From assembly GCF_905147365.1 (NCBI RefSeq), contig NC_056412.1, positions 13,260,001 to 13,324,000 on the forward strand: DNA of 64,000 nt, in the 5' to 3' direction. How positions within the stretch are numbered: the stretch's first letter is position 1; every line of letters begins with the position of its first letter. Of this stretch, positions 1 through 10,077 are shown piece by piece. Below the pieces are notes generated by a model. The model searched no databases, had not been told where the DNA came from, and saw only the letters and a program-made list of their open reading frames with translations. Made by a program: the position numbers and the translations under genes. Origin of the DNA: Aricia agestis (taxonomy: Eukaryota > Arthropoda > Insecta > Lepidoptera > Lycaenidae).

Positions 1-215
1 TGGATTTGGAAATTCCTTCGTCGTAATCGTCGTAGGTGTAGTTGGAATAGTTGAGGAATTCCTCGCTCCACTCGCTCGACGAATTCTTAGCCGTGGCGGA
101 TAAAATTTTCGCAGAGGCTTGCGCGTTGTGTGTTTTGAAGGACGTCAGCGATATTGGAAATGTCCCATTCCTCGTCGTCAAGTAGATAGCTCCTTTCGTC
201 TCGCCCTCTGAAGTG
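1..215 (-). CDS. Partial internal exon of an unidentified gene (cut by window edge)
   Basis: Read on the minus strand, one frame stays open for about 71 codons from position 215 down to 1, while the other two frames carry stops. It starts just after a good acceptor (a T-rich stretch then TACAG, complement of 216-222). Its base and codon use are richer in G+C than the AT-rich DNA next to it. The peptide is hydrophilic and acidic, has four N-glycosylation sequons (NGT, NSS, NYS, NYT) and a Tyr/Asp-rich run (NYTYDDYDEG). It looks like an extracellular N-terminal region of a receptor or secreted protein. No domain can be seen and I do not recognise the family. Upstream exons would lie at higher coordinates and were not found. 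GABA-receptor subunit genes cluster around Lcch3 in several insects, so a subunit N-terminus (for example GRD) is one possibility, but that is only inference. Confidence 0.5.
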
Positions 216-1406
216 CTGTACAAAAATTATAAGTGCATTATAAAATTCGTAGACATTTTTTATTCTTAGAACTGAGGTTACAATATTTTAACGATGCTAT
301 CGATGGGAGACGTTGCGTATATTTATTTCGTCGTTTTGTTTTGTGTTTACTCGTATTGTACGAAAGGATAATTACGTTTGTTCAAAGAGTTTTCGCGTGG
401 AACGAGATGCCGAAAACGACTGAGCTGTATTATTGCTCACGTACTAAATTGCAATTTTAGAGGTTTGATATGAGCCCCAAAAAATCGTAGCCATTTATTT
501 CCTACGTTGTTTTAAGTTCTTTTGTTGTTTTGGATGTATACTTATTGTTGTGTTTCGATTAAGATCATGCCTAACTGCATTAATTATTATTTTTATAAGT
601 CAATGTAACATCTTAAATTAAATAATATTATTAGACGGATTACAAAAGTCATATAATATAGATTTAAATACAAGTACGGAACCCTAAAAACCATTAAGGA
701 TGTGACCCCCAGTAATTGAAATTCTATAATATGAGATCCCGACTCAAAATTTACGGGGAACAAATCTATGATTTGTTTCGCATTATCCAACTGGTTGCAA
801 CTTTAGCTTTCCTTCCTTTCGATTTCTTTAGTATTTTATATTATGTGAGGGCACGCTGCCAAGTATAAAAAGGTGTACCTATAATTTTAATACAATCTGG
901 CTAAACTATTTTTGCGTTACGACTTAAATTCGTACTATTATTGCTTTGTATTTTTTAGTAAAGTCGTATATTAAATAGGTAATAATAAAATCAAATTCAA
1001 TTAAGCCTCTGAAATGCTCTAATCGTCGAGGGAAATCGTTGGCAATTAAAAATTCTGCCGTTCTCAGGTGACTCGACAGCTAACTTAGTGCACATACCAA
1101 CCGATACCAATGAATTTGAAATTTAATGAAGTTATTAAAAAGAAATGTTTTTATAGTGATAATTTCAGTAAAATGTCCATAATTTTATATTAATGTTAAA
1201 AAAGTGAGAAATTGTCTCTATGTCCATTACGACGCTAAAGAATTAACCGATTTTGATGACATAAATAGGTGTTAGTCAATAACATAATAAAATGGTTAAT
1301 ATAGTCATTAAAAAGTCAATAATCAATAAATACATACAAATTATTACAATAAACCTGTGTCTTTGTCAATGCTTTATAATATTAAGTATAGAGTGTTTTA
1401 AATTAA
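216..1406. other. AT-rich intergenic or intronic stretch, nothing recognised
   Basis: Short reading frames here are AT-rich and show no family signature. No RNA gene or clear repeat boundary is visible. If the 1-215 exon is real, this is the start of its upstream intron. Confidence 0.4.
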
Positions 1407-1491
1407 AACTCGAGTCTCGATCTAAAAGACTATGAAAAGTACTAATAACAGAGTCATAATAGGCTCATAATCATGGGACGATGCATGGTAG

Positions 1492-1522
<31 letters not shown>

Positions 1523-2128
1523 TGTAATTTGCATAGTAGCATATGCTTTCCGTTCTTAAAACAACGCCAAAACTCCCAAACTTGTATCTATAAAGAATCA
1601 GGAGTTCTCTCAGCACCTTCCGAACCACGGTATACATTCCGGGCTAGCACGGCCACCAGTAGAAATGCGAAAGTATAGACAAACTGTGGCGATAAACTTA
1701 AGGTGAAGTTCCGATCTATTTTCGTTCCGAAAAATTCAATTAAAATGCCACTTTATGACCGAATATAGTCCTAAATATTCAAATAATATCCTACCTTATA
1801 TTACTATATTATGGTCTGTCATACAGTGGCATTTTAATTAAATTTTTGTCGTTTGCGATTAACCGCGGTAAAGATCGGAACGGACCTTAACTTTATGTCC
1901 ACAGTTTGTCCATACTTTCGCATTTCTACTGGTAGCCGTGCTAGCCTGGCAGGTATACCTCGGTGCAAAATCTTACTTGCTGGTAGCATAATATGCTTAG
2001 AATACTTCTCACGAAACTGTAGTCACCACATGTTTCCCCATAAATTTCGAGGAGTTCCCTCGATTACTTATGGATCCTTCATCAGATCACCACTTTTATG
2101 AATATAATACCAAATTGGGATGATACTC
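1407..2128 (-). repeat. Microsatellite-linked interspersed repeat (family A), minus copy
   Basis: Reverse complement of the family also seen at 22190-22570, 24296-24770 and 26655-27045. Its 3' part carries an (ATG/CAT)n run at 1492-1520 next to a motif containing AATTTGCATAGTAGCATATG. Short frames of poly-Asp or poly-His here are only the microsatellite read in different frames. The copy is split by a foldback MITE at 1640-1949. Its missing 5' part reappears in the right arm of the hairpin that follows. The microsatellite-linked layout recalls the Helitron-like MINE elements described in moths; that name is a guess. Confidence 0.75.
1640..1949. mobile_element. Foldback MITE nested in family A repeat
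   Basis: Imperfect inverted arms of roughly 75-100 bp start GGGCTAGCACGGCCACCAGT and end with the complement of GGCTAGCACGGCTACCAGTA. Comparison with the uninterrupted copy at 24580-24600 shows that it splits the host sequence ACGGTATACCAGGTATA, so this is a true insertion. There is no coding capacity. Confidence 0.75.
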
Positions 2129-2130
2129 TA

Positions 2131-2650
2131 TACATCAGAATAACACATAGACTACAATTTTAACCGATTTTCAAAATGGTATGAGTGTTATGTTCAACGA
2201 TTACTCCGCCATTTGTAAACCAATTTTCAAAATTTTTCTTTTGGTATACAGGCTGTAAGAAAAATAAAGGGTGTAAAAAAAAAGTGATAATACTTTAGGG
2301 TGTGTACGTGTTCCTTGTAGAGAGTTCACAGTGAAAGTAGCAGCGCTGAAAGACTAAACATTTTTTTCACTTTTGTATGGGCCCGAGCGTCACGAGTTTC
2401 CCCATACAAAAGTGAAAAAAAATTTTGGTCTTTCAGCGCTGCTACTTTCACAGTGAACTCTCTACAAGGAACACTTACACACCCTAAAGTATTATCACTT
2501 TTTTTTACACCCTTTATTTTTGTTACAGCCTGTATACCAAAAGAAAAATTTTGAAAATCGGTTTACAATTGGCGGAGTAATCGTTGAACATAACACTCAT
2601 ACCATTTTGAAAATCGGTTAAAATTGTAGTCTATGTGTTATCCTGATGTA
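2131..2650. repeat. 520-bp near-perfect inverted repeat (long hairpin)
   Basis: The left arm (2131-2381) and right arm (2400-2650) are reverse complements with only scattered mismatches, around an 18-nt spacer. The outer part of each arm is family A sequence (starting TACATCAGAATAACACATAG). The inner part is half of an AGGGTGT-family MITE (with CTTTAGGGTGTGTACGTG and GAAAGTAGCAGCGCTGAAAG). The right arm continues the minus family A copy, so the left arm is the inverted duplicate. A transcript would fold into a hairpin of about 250 bp. Confidence 0.9.
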
Positions 2651-3122
2651 TAAGCTATATTATTGTAAAGTTTCACTAAAATCCGTTCAGTAGTTTTTTT
2701 GCGTGAAAGAGTAACAAACATCCATACATCCAAACAAACTTTCGCCTTTATAATATTACTAGTAGAACTTGTAGGATAGGAAGTAGGATAGTAGGATTAA
2801 CATTATTATCTTTTTATTTATTTATGAGCCTTTTGACCGGACATGAAAGTTTATAACGGTCGTTTTATGTTTATTTTGAGCACACATTTAAGCGCCTCTT
2901 GGACGTGAATTCGATATTCTATGAAACAGGATGTTTGCTGAGATCAATCGCTTCGTATCGAACTCAATTTGAGTCTGCCAGCGATCATTTAGCTTCGGAA
3001 ATTTGATTGCAGCTGAGCTCAATACCATTTTATTTTACACCCGAGTCACTTTTCTGTCGTATCTTTACTGCATAGCATATAGCTATATTAATTTCATTTA
3101 TGTTTTGTAATCCTCATTACAT

Positions 3123-3953
3123 TTAAGGGACCGGGTGCCATCGAAATTCTCATACATACGTAATACAAAAATCATTTTCTCATAAGAAAATATTTAACAT
3201 GTTTGATTTATTTTTCAGCTTAAAATAGTTTCAGTCAGCAGAAACCTAGGTTCCTGCACAAAAATTTACTACAAAATATTTAAACACTAAAAATAGTAAA
3301 ATAGTAGTAAAATATAAATATTAAAATACTATAATATATTAAAAAATAGTAAATTTACTACAAAATATTTAAATACCTAAGTACTAAAAAATATTTTTAG
3401 TGTTAAAATATTTTGTAGTAAATTTTTGTGCAGGAACTTAGGTAATTACTATTTTAAGCTGAAAAATAACTCAAACACACTTTTTTTTTCTTTCAATTAT
3501 TAACCTGACACCTGCATATATTGTTATTGTTAATTTTGTAGTTTGAATTATGTACTTAATTTAATTAATAATTAGTATAATAGAATGTTATTGTTTTTAT
3601 ATTATTTCAATTTTTAATAATTGTAAATAAAATACATAAGTGTATTTTTGTAATAAAAATATTATTGCTCATCTATTCATATAAATAAAATTGGAGTGTC
3701 TAATATCACTTAGGTTATTTTAAATATTTCATATTTAACGTAACATAACATTGCAATTGTCTTATCGTATATTTCATGAAATTATTTTGTAATACTATTG
3801 ACACACAAAACAATAAGTATAAATAGTGAAAACTTTTTACAAAATTATTGTAATTAAAGAATTTTTCACTCAAACATGTTAAATATTTTCGTATGAGAAA
3901 ATGATTTTGGTATTACGTATGTATGCGAATTTCGATGGCACCCGGCCTCTTAA
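3123..3953. mobile_element. TTAA-flanked foldback element (piggyBac-like, non-autonomous)
   Basis: TTAA at 3123-3126 and 3950-3953 flanks inverted ends of at least 75 bp: GGGACCGGGTGCCATCGAAA on the left, and the right end is the complement of GAGGCCGGGTGCCATCGAAA. A second inverted pair lies inside (about 3217-3300 and 3388-3470, with TTCCTGCACAAAAATTTACT). The interior is very AT-rich and non-coding. TTAA target duplication is the hallmark of piggyBac transposition. No transposase is present, so it would have to be mobilised in trans. Confidence 0.75.
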
Positions 3954-4689
3954 GTATCCATAGATGATGAGATAAATAAATAAAAAATTAAGTGACGGGA
4001 CCACAGTATAGCAATATTATAGGATATGTCTGACGGGACAGCGACGAAAAACCGTGATAGACGTAAAAAAAACAAATATTATTTTAAGATAAATGTACAA
4101 ATGCATTTAGTACAAAAAGTACAAAAAAAAACTATACATAAACTATAATAAGTAAATTACTGAAAACCTAAGCAAAATATAAAAGGAGAGGTTTCTTTGA
4201 GGCTTGTAATAAAATCAAGCTGTTTGATGTTTCAATGTGAAGACCTTGCTTGGCGCTAGATGGGCAGAAATTTGTATTGTGTCCCATTTATTTATTTTGG
4301 TCCATCGATATTAGGGACTTTTATAAAACAGCATCTTTATTTTTAGTTCAATTCAGGTATTGATGACTTACTTTAAAAGTTTGTATTGTAATCATATAAA
4401 ACTTATTTTTAAATTAACAGAAAACATTTAATTGTATACAATTTTAGAGTACAAAATACCAACAATGTTCACTGCTAAAGATCTAATTCTTCTGTAGGTA
4501 ATGTGTTTTTAAAAGTTCTTTGCATAAAGCGTGGAAGAGTGTAAGTTAATGCGACACTGAGGACGGTCGATGCTTTTAGTCGTAATTATTGAAAAAACTT
4601 TAATCCTCACTACACGCATTGGTTGTTTTCTCTTAGCGCTGCGAAACTGTGTCATTTTATTTACAAAGAAAATGTATATTCACGAATGA

Positions 4690-5098
4690 GATCAGAGGAA
4701 TTGATTCATAAGCAGATGGAGGACCTACGCTATTTGATTATGTCATAGTAAAAGGACGGGAATTAAGTTATCTTCATACAAAGGCACCGCGCGGGGCTTG
4801 TATGTTTGCGCCATAGTATCAATGCGTCGCCACGTACGGCACACAACAAAATCTCGGCCAGTTTTATAAGGCTGGTACCGCCGAGATTTTGTTGTGTGCC
4901 GTACGTGGCGACGCGACGCATTGATACTATGGCGCACACATACAAGTCGCGCGCGGTGTCTTTGTATGAAGATAACTTACTTCCCCTCCTTTTACTATGG
5001 TTATGTTATATGAGCAGTAAGTAGTAATTTGAAGACTAGACTTGACATAATCCGACAAAATAACGTAGGTCCGTCATCTACCCATGAATTAATTTCCC
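4690..5098. mobile_element. Foldback MITE (GATTCATAGGCAG family) with nested palindrome
   Basis: Outer ends match the terminal repeats of the MITEs at 16505-16669 and 46618-46950 (GAATTGATTCATAAGCAG on the left; complement of TTAATTCATGGGTAGATGAC on the right). A second, much better inverted repeat occupies 4744-5000: arms 4744-4858 and 4878-5000 with about 20 nt between, including TACGGCACACAACAAAATCT. The arms differ mainly by a 5-nt duplication (GCGTC). This is best read as one foldback element inside another. Confidence 0.75.
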
Positions 5099-5280
5099 AA
5101 TGATAATATTTGGGTTGCCTGAATTATGTCGCTAGTTACTGTTCTGCGTTATAGCTAGCAAAAATATGAATCCAGAAACATACACCTGCAATATCCTAAT
5201 TAAAATATAGGCACAGGCATTATCAATTACATACATTCAAGTATATCTACATCCTCAAACGTCACAGAATTGTCAATTTT

Positions 5281-5690
5281 TAGGGTTCCGTAGCCAAATG
5301 GCAAAAAACGGAACCCTTATAGATTCGTCATGTCTGCCTGTCTGTGTGTCTGTCTGTCCATCCGTATGTCACAGCCACTTTTCTCCAAAACTATAAGAGC
5401 TATACTATTGAAACTTGGTAAGTAGATGTAGTCTGTGAACCGCATTAAGATTTTGATACAAAAATGGAAAAATTATTAAAAATTGTAGGGGCCCCCATAA
5501 ATTGGTTTGAACGAGATCTAGCAAGTAGTTTTTTTTCATAAACGGTAAACCTTAATTTAACTTTCATTAAATCAACTGAAATATAAAAATAAATCAAAAA
5601 CCTTTTAATTTCATAGAAATAAACCTTAAGTATTGCTGCTGCGGAACCCTTCATGGGCGAGTCTAACTCGCACTTGGCCGGTTTTATTAT
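5281..5690 (-). repeat. Interspersed repeat, GGTTCCGTA / GGCCAAGTGCGAGT family
   Basis: One end has TAGGGTTCCGTAGCCAAATG followed by a (GTCT)n run. The other end has CTCGCACTTGGCCGG. Related copies are at 29540-29940 (minus), 38552-38940 (plus) and a fragment at 42640-42710. It is non-coding here. Repeats with these terminal words are very common in Lepidoptera. Confidence 0.7.
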
Positions 5691-5766
5691 TTCGATTCAT
5701 AGGGATTTGTATTTCTGACGGTCAACAAAAAGTTGTATCACGAATGTATTCTTAAAAAGGTTCACC

Positions 5767-5820
5767 GAAACTCAAACGGAACATTCTATAGGATCCTATA
5801 GGATGTTCCGTTTGAGTTTC
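5767..5820. repeat. 54-bp near-perfect palindrome
   Basis: Starts GAAACTCAAACGGAACATTC and ends with its complement, centred on the BamHI-type hexamer GGATCC, with one mismatched pair. It could be the tip of a small foldback element; no flanking duplication is clear. Confidence 0.85.
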
Positions 5821-6052
5821 ATCCGGTATACTCAGAAAACATTTATTTGTGTTGTAAGTTGTAAAACTTTTAATTTCTTCCCGATTTTCTCCAAGAAATA
5901 TTCGTTAAAATTAGTACGATGAGCACGGAACCAATTTAAATTATGTGACAAGTAAGACCACTGTAATCATTAATCATTACCCTAGAAAGATGATTAGGTT
6001 TCTTCATTAAAAATGCAAGCACTTGCATGTTTAAATTATAGATATAATAACT

Positions 6053-6470
6053 ATTAGGCCTGGAGATTGGGACCTGTCGGAAAAGTATGGCAAGGTGATT
6101 TTCGTGAATGACGACGATGATTAGCTATGCAAAAATTAGCCTGGTACAAAATATGGTTCAATTTTTTTATTAAAATTAACGTATTCGCGTCGGTATCGCG
6201 GGCTGTAAGCCATACGGAGTATGGCATTACGTTACCGCCAACTTATTTTTTTCGACTAAGTATTTGAAAATACAAGCATTTTTGTGGAACAAATCGTTCG
6301 ACACTCGTTATTTATCCGACACGTTTGATTAACGCCCACGCGTTTGGGCTGCCAGTGCGAGCGCTATGACCATAATTTTCCTTTTTGCCTTAACGTAATT
6401 ATACCCTTGTAGAACCGCCAGCCTGATACAAATGACCAAGTATTTGGTGTCACCATCTCCAGGTCTATAT
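6053..6470. mobile_element. Possible MITE with short terminal repeats
   Basis: The left end TTAGGCCTGGAGATTGGGAC and the right end (complement of ATAGACCTGGAGATGGTGAC) form an imperfect inverted pair about 15-18 bp long. The interior holds a GTAACGTAATG-like word but nothing coding. The call rests on the ends alone. Confidence 0.4.
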
Positions 6471-6851
6471 ATGGCTCGATTTACATGCGTCCGCGCGAAC
6501 GAGCGGTAAGGCCGCTAAAACTACCACACCACGAGGTCACAAGCACTAATTGTATGTAACGATTCATTTAATAAATAGCGTCGCGGTTGCGCTGTCATTT
6601 AGGGCCAATTCAGACCGCAACGTGACGCGCAGATACCTCGAGCTGCATTTCTAAAAACCAATTGAAATTTGAACTTTATTTACTACACAAAAAAGTTGAC
6701 ATTAAATTGACAGACTCCAATGTAACTTCTGTGACGTCGCTAGACGGTTCTCGACGTAAGGCTGCCTGAGGCGGCTAGACGCGTCTCTAGGTTGACGCGT
6801 CAATTTCAAAGTGAGCGCGCGCAGCTTGGCGCCGCGCGCTGCGGCGCCCCT

Positions 6852-6880
6852 GACGACGACGACGACGACGACGACGACGT
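6852..6880 (+). repeat. (GAC)n microsatellite
   Basis: About nine GAC triplets. The poly-Asp reading frame across it is an artefact of the repeat. It lies in a GC-rich patch (6790-6890). Confidence 0.9.
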
Positions 6881-7304
6881 CGGTACTCGGCTCTCAATAA
6901 TTATTACTATCTCTATCTTCTGTCAAAATTATTATCACATGTTTGCTGTAGCTAAAACTCGAGAACGACTGGACCTGTTTGGTCAAATTTTTTTTTGGTG
7001 CGCAGGGGAAACCCTTTATGGGCGCCCGGGGTTGGGGGTGTGCCTCAGTTTAAAAACTGAAGCACCCCGGGGGTATGTGGGTGCCGGGCTTACGCAATAA
7101 AACTACCTGCGGCTTGCCTTCAGCCGTGTACGGTGGGATGTCCTGGTTCTGTCTAACACAGGAATCTCTCCGCGACCGGCAAGTCTACCTCATAAGGGAC
7201 CGGACTTCCACCAAGTTAGGGAACGCTTCGGTAAACTGAAGCGTTCCCCTCGGTGCCGGGACTAGCTAAGCCGGGCAGGTTCCCATCCTTGCCCGGAGCC
7301 CCGA

Positions 7305-7873
7305 TTAGACAGAAGTTTGGAGGTTCGCATAGTGACGCCTCCGCACTCCCGTCCTACGCCGTCGGAGCGGAACGGAGAATGAATCATCCTCTCTGTTTCG
7401 CTGCGCGGCCTCTTTCTGCGAAAGGATGGTTTCACAGGAAGAGATCACCGCCTGCCAGGCCTCATCACTCTCGAGCATGCAGCGAACCGTGCTCGAGAGT
7501 GAAAGGTCCCGTCCAGGCACCGCCGTGAGATCCTGGCACTGCACGGCCCAACGATCGCACACATCAGTGTGTGCTGGGCCGTGTCCTCCGCAGCGCCACA
7601 ATCATGGCAGGCTGGTGTAGGCTCTCTCCTGGCGATCTTACACAGGTACGCACCGAAGCATCCGTGCCCGGTGAGCACCTGTATAAGGTGGAAGGTAAGG
7701 GGTTTCAGCCTCAGCAAACTTTGACCGTACTGGGCCTGCGCCAGGTCCTCACCCCACCTCCTCAGCAGCCACCTCCAGGCTTCGGACCCGCCGGAGCTCC
7801 CTCCATTGCAGACCTTCGCCCCATGACCTCCTCTCTGAAACGATGAGGTGCAACTCTGCGAAGACCCTTGCAA
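7305..7873 (-). pseudogene. R1-type ORF2 C-terminal fragment, frameshifted
   Basis: Two overlapping minus frames hold the conserved C-terminus. The frame 7873-7445 has LTGHGCFGAYLCKIARREPT followed by a CCHC zinc motif (CHDCGAAEDTAQHTLMC: C-x2-C-x8-H-x3-C). The frame 7601-7305 continues with a stretch containing SDEAWQAVISSCETILSQKE and RRRRTGVRRR, the usual tail of R1 ORF2. The switch between frames, around 7450-7520, is a frameshift, so no intact protein is made. The reverse transcriptase and endonuclease domains are missing because of 5' truncation. Confidence 0.85.
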
Positions 7874-7893
7874 CCAGCTCCTACGGCGGGCGG

Positions 7894-7962
7894 ACCAAAC
7901 TTGGGCGGCAGTTACTGCCCTGGCGGGAGACGCCAGGGCAGTAGCTGCCGCCCAAGTTTGGT
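7894..7962. repeat. 69-bp inverted repeat at the R1 fragment border
   Basis: Arms ACCAAACTTGGGCGGCAGTT... and the complement pair around a 5-nt spacer, 32 bp each with one mismatch. The left arm is R1 coding sequence, so the right arm is an inverted duplicate made at the truncation point. Confidence 0.85.
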
Positions 7963-8579
7963 CTAATTTGGTCTAATCTCATATATTCTATAATATCTCT
8001 CTCATATATTTTATAATACACTGTTGCAATTATGGCAAAGTTCTAAAATAAGAGAGCCCAGGTTATTGAATAGATTTTTTATTAAAATTATAAACTATTA
8101 TAACACACTCAGACTATTAGTACCTATTATTATTAGTTATTACTTGGCTTTGTAATGCTTGCTGTATATAATTGTTATTCCACAATTAATTTGAATTATT
8201 GTTTGATTTTGGACATTGTTGGAAATGTCCAAAATCTCAGTCCTTTAATATTTCACCTATCTGAAATCCAACTGTTTTCTGTAACTTCAGTTTAATTAGG
8301 GATCTGAAATCATCAACAGAATAAAGATTAATTTATTTAACATACTACTGCAAATCCATACCTTCTAATACTTGGAACTACTAATATATATTATGTGCTA
8401 ATACTTTAAATGTCAAAGAGTCTGTCTATCTGTAACCTCGTCATACTGAAACCTCTGAACCAATTTTAATGCAATTTGGTATAAAGATACATTGAGTCCT
8501 CGGAATGGACATATTATGATACTTTTTATCCTCTAGGTACTTTGGATACAAATCCAGCCATACTATAACATATACTTAT
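7963..8579. other. AT-rich stretch, no gene
   Basis: No coding signature. Positions 8400-8560 contain words of the Helitron-like family (TCTGTAACCTCGTCATACTG, ATTTTAATGCAATTTGGTAT), so a decayed copy probably lies here next to the better copy that follows. Confidence 0.5.
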
Positions 8580-8780
8580 TCATACTTACTAATATTGTTA
8601 TAAATGCAAAAGTGTGTCTGTCTGTCTGTTACCTCTTCACGCCCAAACCGCTGAACCGATTTTGCTGAAATATACTTTGAGTCCCGGGAAAGGACATAGG
8701 ATATTTTTATCCCGGAAAAATGTACGGTTCCCGCGCGATAAACGAATTTTGGCGCAACGGAGTAGCGGGTGTCATCTAAG
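8580..8780 (+). mobile_element. Helitron-like non-autonomous element (GTCT-containing)
   Basis: Begins TCATACTTACTAATATTGTT, then AAAAGTGTGTCTGTCTGTCT, CGCTGAACCGATTTTGCTGA, a GTCCCGGGAAAGGACATAGG motif, and ends GTAGCGGGTGTCATCTAAG. A 5' TC start and a 3' CTAG-type end (here mutated to CTAA) are Helitron features. Related copies: 9294-9529, 36408-36630 and 37727-37919 (all minus). Confidence 0.75.
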
Positions 8781-9035
8781 GCGGGGCGAGACCTTAATTT
8801 GATGTGGGCAAGATGTGTCTTGCGAGGCCCCCTGATGGATGACGCAAGAGGATGGATTTGTTGAGAGAAAGAATTTATTGATACTCAAACTTTTATTAAT
8901 GAATATATTATGAGTATTTAAACTCGTAAATCCTAATAAAAAACCTCGTGATCCAAGGGGCGTGAGGCCCCTTAGACTGCGAAGCCGTAGGCCGTCGCCC
9001 ACACCGCCCACACCTTACGCCGCCTCTGGTCATCT
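8781..9035. other. Unclassified insert with GC-rich ends and AT-rich core
   Basis: Directly follows the Helitron-like end. The ends are GC-rich (GGCGGGGCGAGACC; CCGTAGGCCGTCGCCCACAC) and the centre (8865-8950) is AT-rich. No convincing inverted ends or reading frame are visible. Confidence 0.35.
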
Positions 9036-9293
9036 TGTTGGTTATAACTTATAAACTATAAAATGATAATACTTGCATAATATTATCATTTCATACTTTA
9101 ATATAAATAATTAATAAGATATAGAATACAAACCAATTGCGATTTTAAATAATATTTTAATCAAAACTCGGAGTTGGAACTTGGAGAGAGACTTCACTCA
9201 TGATTCATGTAGAGTCGCCAACCAATTTTACGAAGGAATATATAAATTAGTTAATTAATAAGAGGAAAACACGTCTGAAATATATTAAATACA

Positions 9294-9529
9294 CTAGCTT
9301 TTGCCCGCGGCTTCACTCGCGTGAAATTCGAAAATCGTGTACAATACGAATATTCTTGCAAATCTCCTTTTGAAACATGATGTTTTTCCAAGACCAAAAG
9401 TAGCCTATGTTACTCTCTATCCTTTCAACTAAGTCGATGCCAAAATCAAGTCAATTGGTTGCTTCGTTAGGCTGCGAAGAAAGGACAAACAAACAAATAC
9501 ACTTTCGCATTTATAATATTAGTATGGAT
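9294..9529 (-). mobile_element. Helitron-like element, minus copy
   Basis: Starts (as a 3' end read backwards) CTAGCTTTTGCCCGCGGCTT, containing the GCCCGCGGC-type terminal hairpin, and ends ATTTATAATATTAGTATGGA, the complement of a TCCATACTAATATTATAAAT 5' end. The interior keeps GGCTGCGAAGAAAGGACAAAC. Confidence 0.7.
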
Positions 9530-9683
9530 AGCTGTTTCCCGCGACTTCGTAGGCGTTACCATAGTATAATAACGGAAATGGATAATTCTCTCCTTTTTAT
9601 GGTCCCTTACTCAAATGGTAAAAAACGGAACTCGAGTACAAGGATATAATATCAGCCTGTCCGTCTGTCCATATCCAGGCAAA

Positions 9684-10028
9684 GCCTCCCTCATATTAAT
9701 CAAATGACACTCGAAATCTGTATGTTTCACATGTTTCACTATTAATTAATAACTTAGTTTGTTCCTAAGGAATAAGAATTAAAACTCAACACTAACGATG
9801 CAACATGTTTTTGCTTGGCAACATTACCAGGCGGGGGGCGCAGCCCCCCCAAGTAAGGGCAGGGGTAAAGCATCCCGCATGTTAATCAAACGACACTCAA
9901 AATCTGTATGTTTAGTTTTGGTTAGATTAATTTCACTTTTAATAAATAACTTTGTTTGATCCTAAAGGAGAATTAAAACTCAACACTAACGACGCAACAT
10001 GTTTTTGCTTGGCAACATTACCAGGTGG
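9684..10028 (+). repeat. Tandem duplication, two ~150-bp units
   Basis: Units 9684-9832 and 9870-10028 share TTAATCAAATGACACTCGAA-type starts and ACATGTTTTTGCTTGGCAAC near their ends. A GC-rich linker (GCGGGGGGCGCAGCCCCCCC) separates them. Non-coding. Confidence 0.8.
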
Positions 10029-10033
10029 CGCAG

Positions 10034-10077
10034 ATGCTAAGTTTGAATAAGGCATATGCCTTATTCAAACTTAGCAT
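10034..10077. repeat. 44-bp perfect palindrome
   Basis: From ATGCTAAGTTTGAATAAGGC to its exact complement with no spacer, centred on CATATG. It joins the tandem duplication on the left to the tandem array on the right. Confidence 0.95.

Larger units (their letters stand above)
7005..7962 (-). mobile_element. R1-type LINE, 5'-truncated 3' end
   Basis: On the minus strand this reads from the end of ORF2 (near 7870) into a 3' untranslated region (about 7310 down to 7005). The same 3' end is found as a rearranged copy at 47575-48300. R1-clade LINEs normally insert in 28S rDNA, but related elements and dead copies are dispersed in insect genomes. There is no rDNA next to this copy. It ends, on its 5' side, in a hairpin at 7894-7962. 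Confidence 0.85.

Noticed and set aside
1422..1678. Poly-His and poly-Asp proteins around the (ATG)n run
   Set aside because: The frames simply translate the microsatellite of family A in different phases.
6792..7100. 102-codon plus frame over the (GAC)n repeat
   Set aside because: It combines a microsatellite, AT-rich DNA and antisense LINE 3' end.
7253..7846. Plus-strand frames at 7253-7528, 7426-7620 and 7571-7846
   Set aside because: They are antisense shadows of the R1 ORF2 tail, which has clear motifs on the minus strand.
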